Source of the DNA: Brevibacterium iodinum ATCC 49514
Lineage (GTDB): Bacteria; Actinomycetota; Actinomycetes; Actinomycetales; Brevibacteriaceae
DNA: 64,000 nucleotides
Assembly (NCBI RefSeq): GCF_900169265.1
Contig: NZ_FXYX01000013.1
Location: forward strand, 33,040-97,039
Direction of reading: 5' to 3'
A program made the position numbers and the translations under genes. The notes below the pieces were generated by a model. It saw nothing but the letters and a program-made list of their open reading frames with translations, did no database searches and was not told the DNA's origin. Positions 15,525 to 27,187 of the stretch are shown here, piece after piece; the first letter of the stretch is position 1, and each line of letters starts with the position of its first letter.

Positions 15525-17177
15525 TCAGCGGTGGTGTCGGATGAGGGCGACCATGCGGTAGTCGAATTCCTGCCAGCTCGTGATCGAGGCGCCGGATTCC
15601 ATCGCCGCCTGGAAGTCCTCGACCTCGGTGCGGGCGGACTCGAGCGGAATGTCGAAGGGCATCTCCACGTAGATCAGCCCACTGGCGTCGGTGTGGACGA
15701 TGTCGAAACCAGCCTGCTTCGGGTCGAGTTCGTTATTCATCACGATGAGCAGACGCTCTGCCGACGCCGCGTATTCGGTTTCGATGCCGTCGACGTAGCC
15801 CTGCTGCGACCGCAGCTCCCGCTGGGCCTGGATGACGAACGCCGAGTACGCGCCGATGCCGATGACCGGAATCCGTGAGGTCAGCGCTTCGGTGGCGACA
15901 TCGATGAGCCGCGACCGGGCCTTGCGCCCCAGTGGGGACAGATCCCCGCCGGACATCGCGACCCCGTCGAAGCCGACGAGGGAGATCCGCCCGTCATCGT
16001 GGTTGGGGTTGAGGATGGTGATGTCGAGGCCGAAACGCGAATACCAGGGGCGCGTCACCTCGGCGCTCTCTTCGTCCCACCACACGTAGAAGAGGAACGG
16101 CACGTTGATCCCGGCCTCCGAGTAGAAGAACGGAGGACGCCGCTCACCTGCGGTGACGTCGAAGGGAACGACGTTTCCCTCGATCGGGGCCGGGCAGGTG
16201 GCGAACGAGGTGAACGCGAACGGGTAGTTCACCGCACGGTTGAAATCGATGACGAGCGACCCGTCCTGATTCGGCACTCCGAGGTCGATGGTCCGCCACG
16301 CCGCGGTGGCGCTCCCATTCGTCGAGTCGTGGAAGTCCAATTGGAGCCCGGTCTTCGGGCACCCGGTGGCAAGCAGGCTCACCTCACCGTGCGAGGTCTC
16401 GAAAGTGACGGTTCCCGCCGCCTGCGTCTGCAGCTGCAGATCTTCTTGGGCGGTTTCGATCGTGTAGGTCTTGAACGGGTCGAACCTCGTGAACCGGGCG
16501 AGGAAGACGAAGTCCGGGTCCGGGTCGAAGACCGGAACCTCGAAGAACTTCCCGAGCAGCGGGGACTTCGAATTGCGCACACGCACACCGAGGCGGCCGC
16601 CCCGATCGATGAGTTCATAGAGGACGTTGCCGACGGTGAACCAGTTGAGCGATCCGCCGGCCGGAAGCTTCGCGCTGAATCCGTTCTCTTCCACGCGGAC
16701 CTGTGACTTGGCGGGCACGGTTGCGTGTCCGTCGGATCCGCCATCGGACCCCGCATCGGATCCGGCGCCCGTTCCAGCAGAAGAGTCGGAACCCGCAGCA
16801 CCTTCCCCAGCCGCGACCGCACCGGCCTGGTCCATCACCCGAGGCAGGGTCGAGGTGTCGCTGGGTACGGCCGGGCTGGTCGCACGCGTCGGTCCTCCGC
16901 CGTTCACACCGAAGCTGCCAGCAGCCCCGGCAGTCCCGCCGTTGTCGACCGTGCTGAGCAGGTCGAATGTCTCGGCTGCGGGGCCGGCCTTGATTCCGGT
17001 CTTCAGGGACACGGTCACCCATCCGTCGTCGACGGTGAAGGTGCCCGGGGCATCGGTCCAGGTCGATTCGGCGTCGAGCCAGTGGAGTCCGACGACGCTG
17101 AGCCAGCCGAACGGTTTCGCAAGGGCTGAGTTCCGTGAGTCGCGCCAGGTGTTCCACTCCGTCACGAACTGGTTCAC
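15525..17177 (-). CDS. DUF1684 protein with extra C-terminal domain
   Basis: A 550-residue cytoplasmic protein of unknown function. DUF1684 is recognisable from the opening EWNTWRDSRNSALAKPFGWL, LHWLD, and the later block LVIDFNRAVNYPFAFTSFAT then CPAP, typical of the family. Residues ~95-165 are a Gly/Ser/Asp/Ala-rich insert (SAGTGAGSDAGSDGGSDGH). After the usual DUF1684 end (AGERRPPFFYSEAGINVPFL) the protein continues for ~200 more residues (FGLDITILNPNHDDGRISLV...) that I do not recognise. The start is taken as the GTG at 17177, eight bases after AAGGAG; another GTG at 17186 is possible. Monocistronic. Confidence 0.75.
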   Translation of the reverse strand: MNQFVTEWNTWRDSRNSALAKPFGWLSVVGLHWLDAESTWTDAPGTFTVDDGWVTVSLKTGIKAGPAAETFDLLSTVDNGGTAGAAGSFGVNGGGPTRATSPAVPSDTSTLPRVMDQAGAVAAGEGAAGSDSSAGTGAGSDAGSDGGSDGHATVPAKSQVRVEENGFSAKLPAGGSLNWFTVGNVLYELIDRGGRLGVRVRNSKSPLLGKFFEVPVFDPDPDFVFLARFTRFDPFKTYTIETAQEDLQLQTQAAGTVTFETSHGEVSLLATGCPKTGLQLDFHDSTNGSATAAWRTIDLGVPNQDGSLVIDFNRAVNYPFAFTSFATCPAPIEGNVVPFDVTAGERRPPFFYSEAGINVPFLFYVWWDEESAEVTRPWYSRFGLDITILNPNHDDGRISLVGFDGVAMSGGDLSPLGRKARSRLIDVATEALTSRIPVIGIGAYSAFVIQAQRELRSQQGYVDGIETEYAASAERLLIVMNNELDPKQAGFDIVHTDASGLIYVEMPFDIPLESARTEVEDFQAAMESGASITSWQEFDYRMVALIRHHR

Positions 17178-17312
17178 GTCGAACACTCCTTGCCGTCGCT
17201 GGTGCGGTCGCAGGGTCGCTGCCCCCGCCTGATTCTCGGACCCGGTGGCAACCCGGCGTCTGAGGCCTGATCTTCTTCTCCTCCAAACTACCGCAAACGA
17301 TAGGCTGGGGAA

Positions 17313-18623
17313 ATGAATGAATCATTCCCGAGACCGGATGTGGCCGCGACGACAGCGGCCGACCTCGGCGACTTCGTCAGCGCATCTCCCAGCTCGTACC
17401 ACGCGGTGGACACGGCAGCGAAACGCCTGGAGGCGGCCGGTTTCTCCCGCCTCGACGAGTCCGTTCCCTGGTCGCTGACGCCCGGAACCGGGCATTACGT
17501 CATCCGCGACGGCGCGCTCATCGCGTGGATGAATCCCACCGTCACCGAGGCGGCTCCCCCCTTCCGTGTGTTCGGTTCCCACACCGATTCCCCGGCGTTC
17601 AAACTCAAACCCGGCGGCGAGTTCACCGCCGAAGGCACCCGTCAGGTCGGGGTGGAGATCTACGGCGGGCCGCTGCTGAATTCGTGGCTCGATCGTGAGC
17701 TCGCCTTCGCGGGTCGACTCAGCCTCGCCGACGGCAGCATCGTGCTCGCCCGCACCGGGCCGATCGCCCGCATCCCGCAGCTCGCGATCCACCTCGACCG
17801 GCAGGTCAACGAGGGTCTGACCTTGGACAAGCAGCGTCACACCACTCCCGTCATCGGCCTGGCCGACCTCGCCGAGGCGGACATCATCGAACTGCTCGCA
17901 GAGTCGGCCGGGGTCGATGCCGAGTCCGTCGTCGGCCACGATGTCTACACCATTCCCGTTCAGGAGCCGGCCCTCTTCGGTGCCGCCGAGGAGTTTTTCG
18001 CCTCGCCGAGGCTGGACAACCTTCTGTCCGTGCACGCCGGCGTCACCGCTCTCACCCAGCTCGATGCCGACGGGCTGGACGGCATCCCCCTGTTCGCAGC
18101 GTTCGATCATGAGGAGATCGGGTCGAATTCGCGTTCGGGCGCGTGCGGTCCGTTCCTCGCCGACGTTACCGAGCGCATCGTCGCCTCCTTGCTGCCGCAG
18201 TCGACGCGCAGCGATTATCTCGCGTCGATGGCCACCTCGGTGTGTGTCTCCTCCGATGCCGGGCATGCTGCCCATCCGAACTATCCGGAACGGCACGACC
18301 CGCATGTCCGCCCCCGCCTCGGCGGCGGTCCCCTGCTCAAGCTCAACGCTCAGCAGCGCTACGCCACGGATGCGGTGGGCACCGCCGTGTGGTCGCAGGC
18401 GTGCGCGGCCGCCGGGGTCGAGTACCAGGATTTCGTGTCGAACAATGCGATGCCCTGCGGGTCGACGATCGGACCGCTGACCGCAACCCGCCTGGGCATG
18501 ACGACCGTCGATGTGGGCCCGGCCCTGTACTCTATGCACTCGGCGCGCGAAATGGTCGCGGTCTCCGATGTCGTCGCCCTCGGCGCAGCCGCGAAGGCGT
18601 TCCTCCAGGGCAGCTGCCCCTAA
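17313..18623 (+). CDS. M18-family aminopeptidase
   Basis: A 436-residue cytoplasmic di-zinc aminopeptidase of the aspartyl aminopeptidase family. It has the metal and catalytic blocks FGSHTDSPAFKLKPGG, FDHEEIGSNSRSGACGPF, SVCVSSDAGHAAHPNYPERH and the C-terminal SMHSAREMVAVSDVV. The opening DFVSASPSSYHAVDTAAKRL is diagnostic of M18. Start ATG at 17313, divergent from the DUF1684 gene. Ends at a perfect hairpin. Full family length, no oddities. Confidence 0.92.
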   Translation: MNESFPRPDVAATTAADLGDFVSASPSSYHAVDTAAKRLEAAGFSRLDESVPWSLTPGTGHYVIRDGALIAWMNPTVTEAAPPFRVFGSHTDSPAFKLKPGGEFTAEGTRQVGVEIYGGPLLNSWLDRELAFAGRLSLADGSIVLARTGPIARIPQLAIHLDRQVNEGLTLDKQRHTTPVIGLADLAEADIIELLAESAGVDAESVVGHDVYTIPVQEPALFGAAEEFFASPRLDNLLSVHAGVTALTQLDADGLDGIPLFAAFDHEEIGSNSRSGACGPFLADVTERIVASLLPQSTRSDYLASMATSVCVSSDAGHAAHPNYPERHDPHVRPRLGGGPLLKLNAQQRYATDAVGTAVWSQACAAAGVEYQDFVSNNAMPCGSTIGPLTATRLGMTTVDVGPALYSMHSAREMVAVSDVVALGAAAKAFLQGSCP

Positions 18624-18635
18624 CCCTGTCGTCGT

Positions 18636-18693
18636 TCAAGGCGGAGCGCGTCTGTCGAGAGGCTCGCGACTCGATATCCGCGCTCCGCCTTGA
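18636..18693. repeat. Perfect 15-bp hairpin, family B copy 2
   Basis: TCAAGGCGGAGCGCG (18636-18650) pairs exactly with 18679-18693. It follows the M18 stop by 13 bases and precedes the TPP riboswitch, so it should end the peptidase transcript. Same core as copies at 12005 and 20724. Confidence 0.8.
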
Positions 18694-18812
18694 TCGACCG
18701 GCTCGGAGGCGGAGCCCACCCCTCACGAAGCCGCGCCGCACCTCCGGCGGGACACGATTCTGCCGGCGCCACGGTTGTCTTCACTGCGGCAGTCGTGATA
18801 CGAATGGCACGA

Positions 18813-18899
18813 CCCCACGGGAGCCCGCTGCAAGGGCTGAGATCGGACTGGATCGTCCGAGACCGTAGAACCTGATCCGGTTGATACCGGCGTAGGAAG
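18813..18899 (+). promoter_or_regulatory. TPP riboswitch (THI element)
   Basis: Contains the conserved thi-box parts in order: CCACGGGAGCCC, GGGCTGAGATCGG, GACCGTAGAACCTGATCCGG, then TTGATACCGGCGTAGGAAG. It lies directly before thiC, ending 13 bases from the start codon, so thiamine pyrophosphate binding probably hides the thiC ribosome site (translational control). No separate terminator is seen between aptamer and gene. Confidence 0.93.
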
Positions 18900-18902
18900 T
18901 GA

Positions 18903-20720
<1,818 letters not shown>

Positions 20721-20723
20721 CCG

Positions 20724-20789
20724 TCGTTCAAGGCGTGGCGCGTCGATCGAACTGTGCACGAGTCGGCTTACGCGCCACGCCTTGAACGA
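20724..20789. repeat. Perfect 19-bp hairpin, family B copy 3
   Basis: TCGTTCAAGGCGTGGCGCG (20724-20742) pairs exactly with 20771-20789. It begins three bases after the thiC stop and ends 30 bases before the next start. Likely thiC terminator. Confidence 0.85.
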
Positions 20790-20818
20790 GCGGTTCGACG
20801 ACGATGTAAGTTGACGGT

Positions 20819-21631
20819 ATGCGCGAACTCCAGCGTGCCTTCGACGCGCACCTGCACATCATCGATCCGAGCCATCCGCTGATCGAGAACAACGGTTATC
20901 TGCCCGATCCGTTCACAGTCACTGACTATCGCGCGCGACTGCAGAGCCTGCCCGATGTGGGAGTCGAGGTCGCCGGAGGAGCCGTCGTGTCCGGTTCGTT
21001 CCAGGGCTTCGACCAGGGGTACCTCATCGAGGCGCTGCGCCAGCTCGGCGACAACTATGTCGGCGTCACCCAACTGCCGGATGAGACCACCGATGATCAG
21101 ATCCGACGCCTCGACGAGGCCGGCATCAAGGCTCTGCGATTCAATATCGCCCGCGGCGGTTCGGCCACCCTCGACGCCCTCGACAGCTTTGCCCGACGAG
21201 TCCATGACCTCGTCGGATGGCACGCCGAGCTCTATATCGACACCCGCACGATCACTGAGGACCTCGCTGCACGCATCGCCGCACTTCCGGCGGTGAGCAT
21301 CGATCATCTGGGCATGCACGAGGACGGACTGTCCACCCTGCTGCGCCTCGTCGAGGCAGGAGTCAAGGTCAAGGCCACCGGTTTCGGCCGTGTGGAACTC
21401 GATCCCGCCGAGGCGGTCCGCCGCATTGTCGACACCGACCCGACCGCTCTGATGGTGGGGACGGACCTGCCGTCGACGCGGGCGCGTCGCCCCTTCGCCG
21501 ACGCCGATTTCACGCTCCTTCGTCAGGCGCTCACTCCCGCCGAGGCGGACGCCGTGTTCTGGTCGAACGCGGCCCGGTTCTACGGCGTCGAGCCCAAAAC
21601 CGCTGAGCACGCATTCATCTCTCACCAGTAG
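20819..21631 (+). CDS. Amidohydrolase-family protein (PDC lactonase-like)
   Basis: A 270-residue TIM-barrel metal hydrolase of the amidohydrolase-2 group, the group of 2-pyrone-4,6-dicarboxylate lactonases and related enzymes. It has the N-terminal metal motif FDAHLHIIDP (HxH), RFNIARGG, SIDHLGMHEDGL with the barrel His, and the C-terminal MVGTDLPSTR with the catalytic Asp. Start is the ATG at 20819. The stop is one base before the next gene's start, so it forms an operon with the ABC-class ATPase. Substrate unknown. Confidence 0.85.
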   Translation: MRELQRAFDAHLHIIDPSHPLIENNGYLPDPFTVTDYRARLQSLPDVGVEVAGGAVVSGSFQGFDQGYLIEALRQLGDNYVGVTQLPDETTDDQIRRLDEAGIKALRFNIARGGSATLDALDSFARRVHDLVGWHAELYIDTRTITEDLAARIAALPAVSIDHLGMHEDGLSTLLRLVEAGVKVKATGFGRVELDPAEAVRRIVDTDPTALMVGTDLPSTRARRPFADADFTLLRQALTPAEADAVFWSNAARFYGVEPKTAEHAFISHQ

Positions 21632-21632
21632 C

Positions 21633-23442
21633 ATGAGTGACATGAGTTCACGTCAGTCGAATCTCGCCTCCAGTCTGCACAACCTCGACGGTCGCAGCTA
21701 CGGCAACCTCAAGCAGATCCGCGGCCGCTACACCTTCGGACCGGTCACCGTGTTCATCGACCGGGTCCAGGCCGATCCCTTCGCTTCTCCGTCGAAGGTC
21801 CGGGTCCGCGTCGACCGTGCCGATGCGAAGTTCCCGCTCGACCTCACCACTGATCGCGCCGACCACATCGCCGCCGCCGATTATCTGCTCCGTGCCGGCA
21901 ACGAGGTGCTTACGAAGCTCGATCAGCGCGCACTCATCCTCGGCCGTCCGGGGCAGGAGATCCTCGAGCGGACGAACATCCTCATCGATGACGCCGGGTT
22001 CGAGGCACGACTGCTCGTCAATCTGCCTGCGCGCGGTCGCCGCATCCTCGGCCATCAGGCAGCGGACATCCTCACCCGTGATCTGCCGGAATTCGCCGAA
22101 CGGCTCTTCCTCTTCGACCGCTGGTCAGACACCCCGGCAGGCAGAGAAGGCAATACTCGCGCCCCGTCAACCAAGGGGCTCGCCGACCACGTCCAACTGC
22201 ACCGGGACCAGTTGGAACTGCGCAACCACCTCGGCGAAGTGGGACTCATCGGCTTCGTCGGCAACGGAGCGATTCTCCCGCGAAAGTCCGGGGATTCGGA
22301 TCTGCCGATGAAGTCCTCCGATGCTGTTGTCTTCACCTCCCCTCCCGAACTCGAGCACACGGTCGAACTCTCCAGCGGCCGCACCGTCACCGGCATGGGC
22401 ATCCCTCGCGGAGTCACCGTCGTCGTCGGCGGCGGCTATCACGGGAAGTCGACGATTCTGCGCGCGCTCGAACGCGGCGTCTACCAGCATATCGCCGGCG
22501 ACGGGCGCGAATGGGTCATCAGCGACCCGACTGCCACCTCCATTCGAGCCGAGGACGGACGCGCCGTCACCGGCGACGACATCTCGGCGTTCATCAACAA
22601 CCTACCCTCGGGCTCTGACACGAGATTCTTCTCCACGACGAACGCCAGCGGGTCGACCTCGCAGGCGGCGAATCTCGTCGAAGCGATCGAGGCGGGCGCG
22701 AACACCCTGCTCATCGACGAAGACACTTCGGCGACGAACTTCATGATCCGCGACGAACGCATGCGTGCGCTCATCCCCGCCGAGCGGGAACCGATCACCC
22801 CGTTCGTCGACCGCGTCCGACCTCTGCTGACCGAGCAGGGCGTGTCCACGGTGCTCGTCGCCGGCGGATCGAGCGCATTCTTCGAAGTCGCCGACCACGT
22901 CATCGCGCTCGATGCCTATGTGCCCAAGGAAGTCACGGACCAAGCGCATGAGCTCGTCGGCATCACCGCAGCCGACCTCGAAACGGCTCCAACCGGCCTC
23001 GACGAATCAACCCGCCTCGACCCCCGCGGCCGAACCCGGTCGAGACCCGGCCACAGACTCAGACTCCCCGGCTTTCACTGCCGCACCGCGCGTGCCGACG
23101 GCGAAGGCGCTGCGGCCGGCGTCGAAGACGAAGACCGCTCGGGCGAAGGGATCCGACCGGATCCAGTTCGGCCGCGACTTCATCGACCTCATCGCCATCG
23201 CTCAGCTCGTCGACACGCAGCAGGCGTCGGGAGTGGCCGAAGCCCTCGAATACCTTGCGGAGATCTTCGACGGACGCATTTCCCTGACCGAGGCGCTGGC
23301 CGAGGTCGAGGACATGCTCGACGCTGAGGGCCTCGACGGAATCACCGGCCACCGCGACCATCCGGGCCACCTGACCCGGCCGCGCCGGCAGGAGATCGCC
23401 GCCGCACTCAACCGCTACCGCGGCCTGAGCCTCGAACGCTGA
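21633..23442 (+). pseudogene. ABC-class ATPase (PF09818 type) with +1 frameshift near C-terminus
   Basis: Predicted P-loop ATPase of the little-studied ABC-class family; function unknown. Visible parts are the opening LDGRSYGNLKQIRGRYTFG, Walker A VVVGGGYHGKSTILRALERG, YQHIAGDGREWVISDPTATS, SSTSQAANLVEAIEAGANTL-like signature region, LLIDEDTSATNFMIRD and VLVAGGSSAFFEVADHVIAL. After about residue 460 the reading frame is lost. The family C-terminus (IQFGRDFIDLIAIAQLVDTQ ... RPRRQEIAAALNRYRGLSLE) lies in the +1 frame and ends at 23442. Removing one C from the CCCCC run at 23021-23025 joins them. As written, the protein ends with ~100 wrong residues at 23327. The ATPase core is intact. Confidence 0.8.
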
Positions 23443-23501
23443 GCAGAAACTCGAACGTGGCCTCGAGCCTCGACCCTCAATTGTTGAACTGAACCTCGCC
23501 T

Positions 23502-25940
23502 CTATCTGTTCAGCAGCCCAACCAGCTCAGCACTCGTGCCCACCGGCAGCGAGCACGAGGTCCCCCGGCAGACGATCGCCGTCCCCGCCGGGACGTCGAC
23601 CTCCCGACCGTCCGGTCCCGGAACCCCGGTCGAGGCCGTGAGCAGAGTGAGCGACGGATGCCTGGCAGCGATTTTCCGCAGCGCATCGTCGACGGTGGCG
23701 ACCCGCACGGGCGACAGGGCCCGCTCGGCCTGCCACAGTGCGTGTCCGCACCCGCGCGGAGCCTGCCCGGCCAGCGCCCGATAGACCCCGAGCAGCCGAT
23801 CCCGAACCTCCAACAGCCGTCCCGTATCCAGCCCGGCGACCTCGCCCGGGGACGCCTCAACCGATGACTCCGACCCATCAGAAGTCGCAGCTTCGACCCC
23901 GACTTCCGCGAGCAGCAGCACCGCCTCCGCGGCCGCGGATCGTCCCGACGGCACGGTGTTGTCGACGGGGTCCGCCGACTTCACGTCGATGATCCCGTCA
24001 CCGAGCGAATCGACCGCTTCGAGGACCCCGTCTCCCCGTTCGGAGGTGAAGAGGTAAAGCATCGTCGCACCGAGATCGACCAGATCCCCCACCTTCACCG
24101 AGGCGGCCCCGTCCGGCAGCTGTCGAACCGTGATCCCAGCGGTGATGAGTTGAGCCCAATCGGCGAGCCCTCCCTTACCGGGGCCGGCGACATCGCCGGT
24201 GAAGGAGCGCCGCACATCGAGAGCAGCCGAGTCGGTCGAGTCCCCCGAATTGGGCGCACCGACCGGCTTGAGTCGGTCATGCATCGCCCTCCAGAATCGC
24301 ACGGCAGTTTCTGCCCACAGCGCCGAATCTGCAGATTCGGCGTTCCCAGTGATCGCACCACCAGTCGGGCCCACACTTCCCGTCGAATCGGCACCACCGA
24401 CAGGCTCGGCTCCCGCACCGGAGTACAGTGCCGCCTCGGCGAGGGCGGTGACGGCCAGGGAATTCCATTCGGTGATGATCTTCGTATCGCGGGTCGGCTG
24501 GGACCGGCGAGCGCGCAGCTGCTCGAGCACCTCGCGCTGCCGCTTCGTCGCGTCGATGTCCCAGGGTGCGGGGTGCTCGGCGTCGAAGAGCACGTCCTCC
24601 ATGCCGAGCCAGTCGATGATGCGCACGGCCGCGACCACCTGGCCGGACAGCTCGCCCCCGGCCGGCGAATCGACGAGTCCGAGCAGACCTGCCTGCCCGG
24701 CCTCCGCGAATTGCTCGGGGGTGAACACGTAGGCGGCGCCCTCTTCGGAGACGCCCGCCGAGTTGAGCGAATCTGCATCGAGCGCGGCGATGAATCCGTC
24801 ATCGGTCGACAGGTCGCTGATCAGGAAGTTCGCGGTGTCGGCGATCTCGCGTTCGGCCAGGGCGAGCCATTTCGACTCCGGGTCCAGGGCGCGTTCGACC
24901 TTCGCCCAGGCGACGACAGCGCGCAGATAGAGGGAGTTGTCGTAGAGCATCTTCTCGAAGTGCGGCACGAACCATTGTCGGTCGACGCTGTAGCGGGCGA
25001 TCCCGCCGCGCACCTGGTCGCGCATGCCACCGGAGGCGATCCGCGCCAGTGTCGAACGCACGGCGATGAGGCAGTCGAGGATGAGTTCACCGGTCAGATG
25101 TCCGTCGGCACCGAGCCAGCCGAGCCGCCCCTCGGCTCGGACCCGGTCCATCGGGTGCGGGCCGGCCCCCACCCCGTTCGCCGAGGCGGTCCCGCCGGTT
25201 CCCGGGCGCGCCGAAGCACCGTCGTCCGCCCCCTCACCCGCCGAGGCGGTCCCACCCAAGCGCACGAACGCCGCGAGGAGCTGGAGGACATTCATCATCG
25301 GCGGGAACTTCGGGGCGCCGCCGAATCCACCCCAGGCCGGATCGTACGAATCGAGCAGCGCTGCGGCGGCGGAATCAAGCTCGTCGGGGGTCAGGGACTC
25401 CGCGGCCGCCTCGGCGGGGAGGGCACTGGTCACGGCATCGGCCATCTCAGCCAGTCCACGGTCCATCCGGGCGGTCATCTGGTTGACCTCGTCGCGGCGG
25501 TCCGTCCACGTCGCCGATACGGCCGAGAGGACCTGTGTGAATGCGGGCAGATTGCCCCGCGGCGCTGGCGGGAAGTAGGTGCCGGCGTAGAAGGGACTGC
25601 CGGCAGGTGTGGCAAAGATCGTCATCGGCCATCCGCCTTGGCCGGTCATCGCCTGCAGCGCGTTCATGTAGTAGGCATCGATGTCCGGAAGTTCCTCCCG
25701 GTCGATCTTCACGGGCACGAACCGGTCGTTCATCATCGCCGCGACCGCTTCGTCCTCGAAGGATTCGTGCGCCATGACGTGACACCAATGACAGGTGGAG
25801 TAGCCGATCGAGATGAGGAGGGGGACGTCACGGCGGGCCGCCTCGGCGAGGGTTTCCTTCGTCCACATCCGCCAGTCCACGGGATTGTCGGCATGAGCGC
25901 GCAGGTACGGGCTGGTCGAGTCGGCGAGTTCGTTCGGCAT
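23502..25940 (-). CDS. YyaL/SPATA20-like thioredoxin-domain protein (DUF255)
   Basis: An 812-residue cytoplasmic protein. The N-terminal DUF255 thioredoxin-like domain is unmistakable: SPYLRAHADNPVDW, SIGYSTCHWCHVMAHESFED (CxxC), FVPVKIDREELPDID, GQGGWPMTIFATP. An (alpha/alpha) barrel related to N-acylglucosamine 2-epimerases follows (VRGGIARYSVDRQWFVPHFE, EKMLYDNSLY). The family usually has 650-700 residues; the extra length comes from three Gly/Ala/Ser-rich inserts (about 25150-25260, 24320-24430, 23830-23900) which carry the recurrent GCCTCGGCG word. Start ATG at 25940. Biochemical role unknown; it is convergent with the ABC-class ATPase gene. Confidence 0.88.
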   Translation of the reverse strand: MPNELADSTSPYLRAHADNPVDWRMWTKETLAEAARRDVPLLISIGYSTCHWCHVMAHESFEDEAVAAMMNDRFVPVKIDREELPDIDAYYMNALQAMTGQGGWPMTIFATPAGSPFYAGTYFPPAPRGNLPAFTQVLSAVSATWTDRRDEVNQMTARMDRGLAEMADAVTSALPAEAAAESLTPDELDSAAAALLDSYDPAWGGFGGAPKFPPMMNVLQLLAAFVRLGGTASAGEGADDGASARPGTGGTASANGVGAGPHPMDRVRAEGRLGWLGADGHLTGELILDCLIAVRSTLARIASGGMRDQVRGGIARYSVDRQWFVPHFEKMLYDNSLYLRAVVAWAKVERALDPESKWLALAEREIADTANFLISDLSTDDGFIAALDADSLNSAGVSEEGAAYVFTPEQFAEAGQAGLLGLVDSPAGGELSGQVVAAVRIIDWLGMEDVLFDAEHPAPWDIDATKRQREVLEQLRARRSQPTRDTKIITEWNSLAVTALAEAALYSGAGAEPVGGADSTGSVGPTGGAITGNAESADSALWAETAVRFWRAMHDRLKPVGAPNSGDSTDSAALDVRRSFTGDVAGPGKGGLADWAQLITAGITVRQLPDGAASVKVGDLVDLGATMLYLFTSERGDGVLEAVDSLGDGIIDVKSADPVDNTVPSGRSAAAEAVLLLAEVGVEAATSDGSESSVEASPGEVAGLDTGRLLEVRDRLLGVYRALAGQAPRGCGHALWQAERALSPVRVATVDDALRKIAARHPSLTLLTASTGVPGPDGREVDVPAGTAIVCRGTSCSLPVGTSAELVGLLNR

Positions 25941-26050
25941 GCCCCCAGCGTCTCACTTCGGGCGATCACGTGCGAGGTCACGCTCAAGACAGTGCGAGAT
26001 CTTCCCCATTCAGCCGACAAGGGAACTGGTTTTTATGGGAGCATGAGGCC

Positions 26051-27004
26051 ATGACCACCGCATCGAACACCGACTCCCACAACCCGAGAATCGGCCTCGA
26101 CGCCCGCAGAATGGCCATCACCATCGTTGCCGCGCTCGTCTTCCTCGTCACGTGGATCGACGCAGGGCTCCTCGAGGTCAAGGCTCAAGACTCCTATGTG
26201 TCGTCACCGGGTCCGAGCCTCCTGCGCCTCGCGCTCATCGCGGTTGCCGGCGCCGCCGCGATCACGATCGCCCGCGGTCTTCGCCCGATCCCCCGCAGCG
26301 TGCTCATCGTCGTCACCGTGTTCCTCTGCGCCGTCGAAGCGCTCAAGTCGATCTTCACCATCGACACGTTCGGCGCCGACACCGGGGATCTGGCCGACAA
26401 TCCCGCGCTCACCACGGCCCTGGGCGCCGTGAGCCTTATCGTTACTGTGGGTTTCCCGATCGTTGTGGCCCTTGCCCTGGCCGCGGTCACGGCCCAACTC
26501 GTCCCCATCGCCGAGGCGGCCGCCCCCGCGGTTCTTCGACGTCGCTCGCGTATCGCCGCCATCGGGTTGTTCGCTGCCACCGGAATCGTGTTCCTCGTCT
26601 GGTTGCTGCGAACCATGTTCGTCGACGCCATGTTCCTGTTCGAGTACGGTGATGCCGTCAATGCTCTGGGCGCCGCAGTCGGGCTTGTTTCTGCCATCGC
26701 CGCCCTGCGGGTCATCGCCGAGGCTCGGTCGCTGCCGGCCGATGAACCGGCCGTCGGCCCGACTCTGTCCGGCACCACACCCCGATCTGCTCGCACTCTG
26801 GCGTTCGTCGTCATCGCCTGCGGACTGCACCTGTGCTGGGAGTCGACCATACTGACAGTCGGGTACCCACCGGCCGTCGCCATGGGATACCCGGGCTGGG
26901 TTGTCTCCATGTTCGGCCTCGTTCTCGGGAGCCTCGTGCTCGCGGTCCGCACACTCAACTGCGCCCCGACCGGTGACATCGCCCCGACAACGGAAGCTGG
27001 TTGA
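26051..27004 (+). CDS. Multispanning membrane protein of unknown function
   Basis: A 317-residue protein with about eight hydrophobic segments (for example MAITIVAALVFLVTW, ALIAVAGAAAITIA, VSLIVTVGFPIVVALALAAV, IGLFAATGIVFLVWLLR, VVIACGLHLCW) separated by short polar loops and no soluble domain. No motif allows a function to be named. Start taken as the ATG at 26051, preceded by GGGAG and GAGG; longer in-frame starts at 25970 would run over the divergent gene's promoter. It faces away from yyaL and is followed at 183 bases by an FMN-binding protein gene, possibly co-transcribed. Confidence 0.7.
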   Translation: MTTASNTDSHNPRIGLDARRMAITIVAALVFLVTWIDAGLLEVKAQDSYVSSPGPSLLRLALIAVAGAAAITIARGLRPIPRSVLIVVTVFLCAVEALKSIFTIDTFGADTGDLADNPALTTALGAVSLIVTVGFPIVVALALAAVTAQLVPIAEAAAPAVLRRRSRIAAIGLFAATGIVFLVWLLRTMFVDAMFLFEYGDAVNALGAAVGLVSAIAALRVIAEARSLPADEPAVGPTLSGTTPRSARTLAFVVIACGLHLCWESTILTVGYPPAVAMGYPGWVVSMFGLVLGSLVLAVRTLNCAPTGDIAPTTEAG

Positions 27005-27187
27005 GCGACAAGTTCTGCCCAGGCGAGCAGCCGACCGCCCAAACCTGAGCCGGACCATCTGCCGAGACGGCATCATCCACGTCGCAGTTCCCTCTTCCCC
27101 CGCATCCGGCATTCTTCTACACTATGTAGAACTCAGTGGAGAGGGAACCGATCCCGGTGCCCGCCGCTGGGAGACAGGAGAACGACA

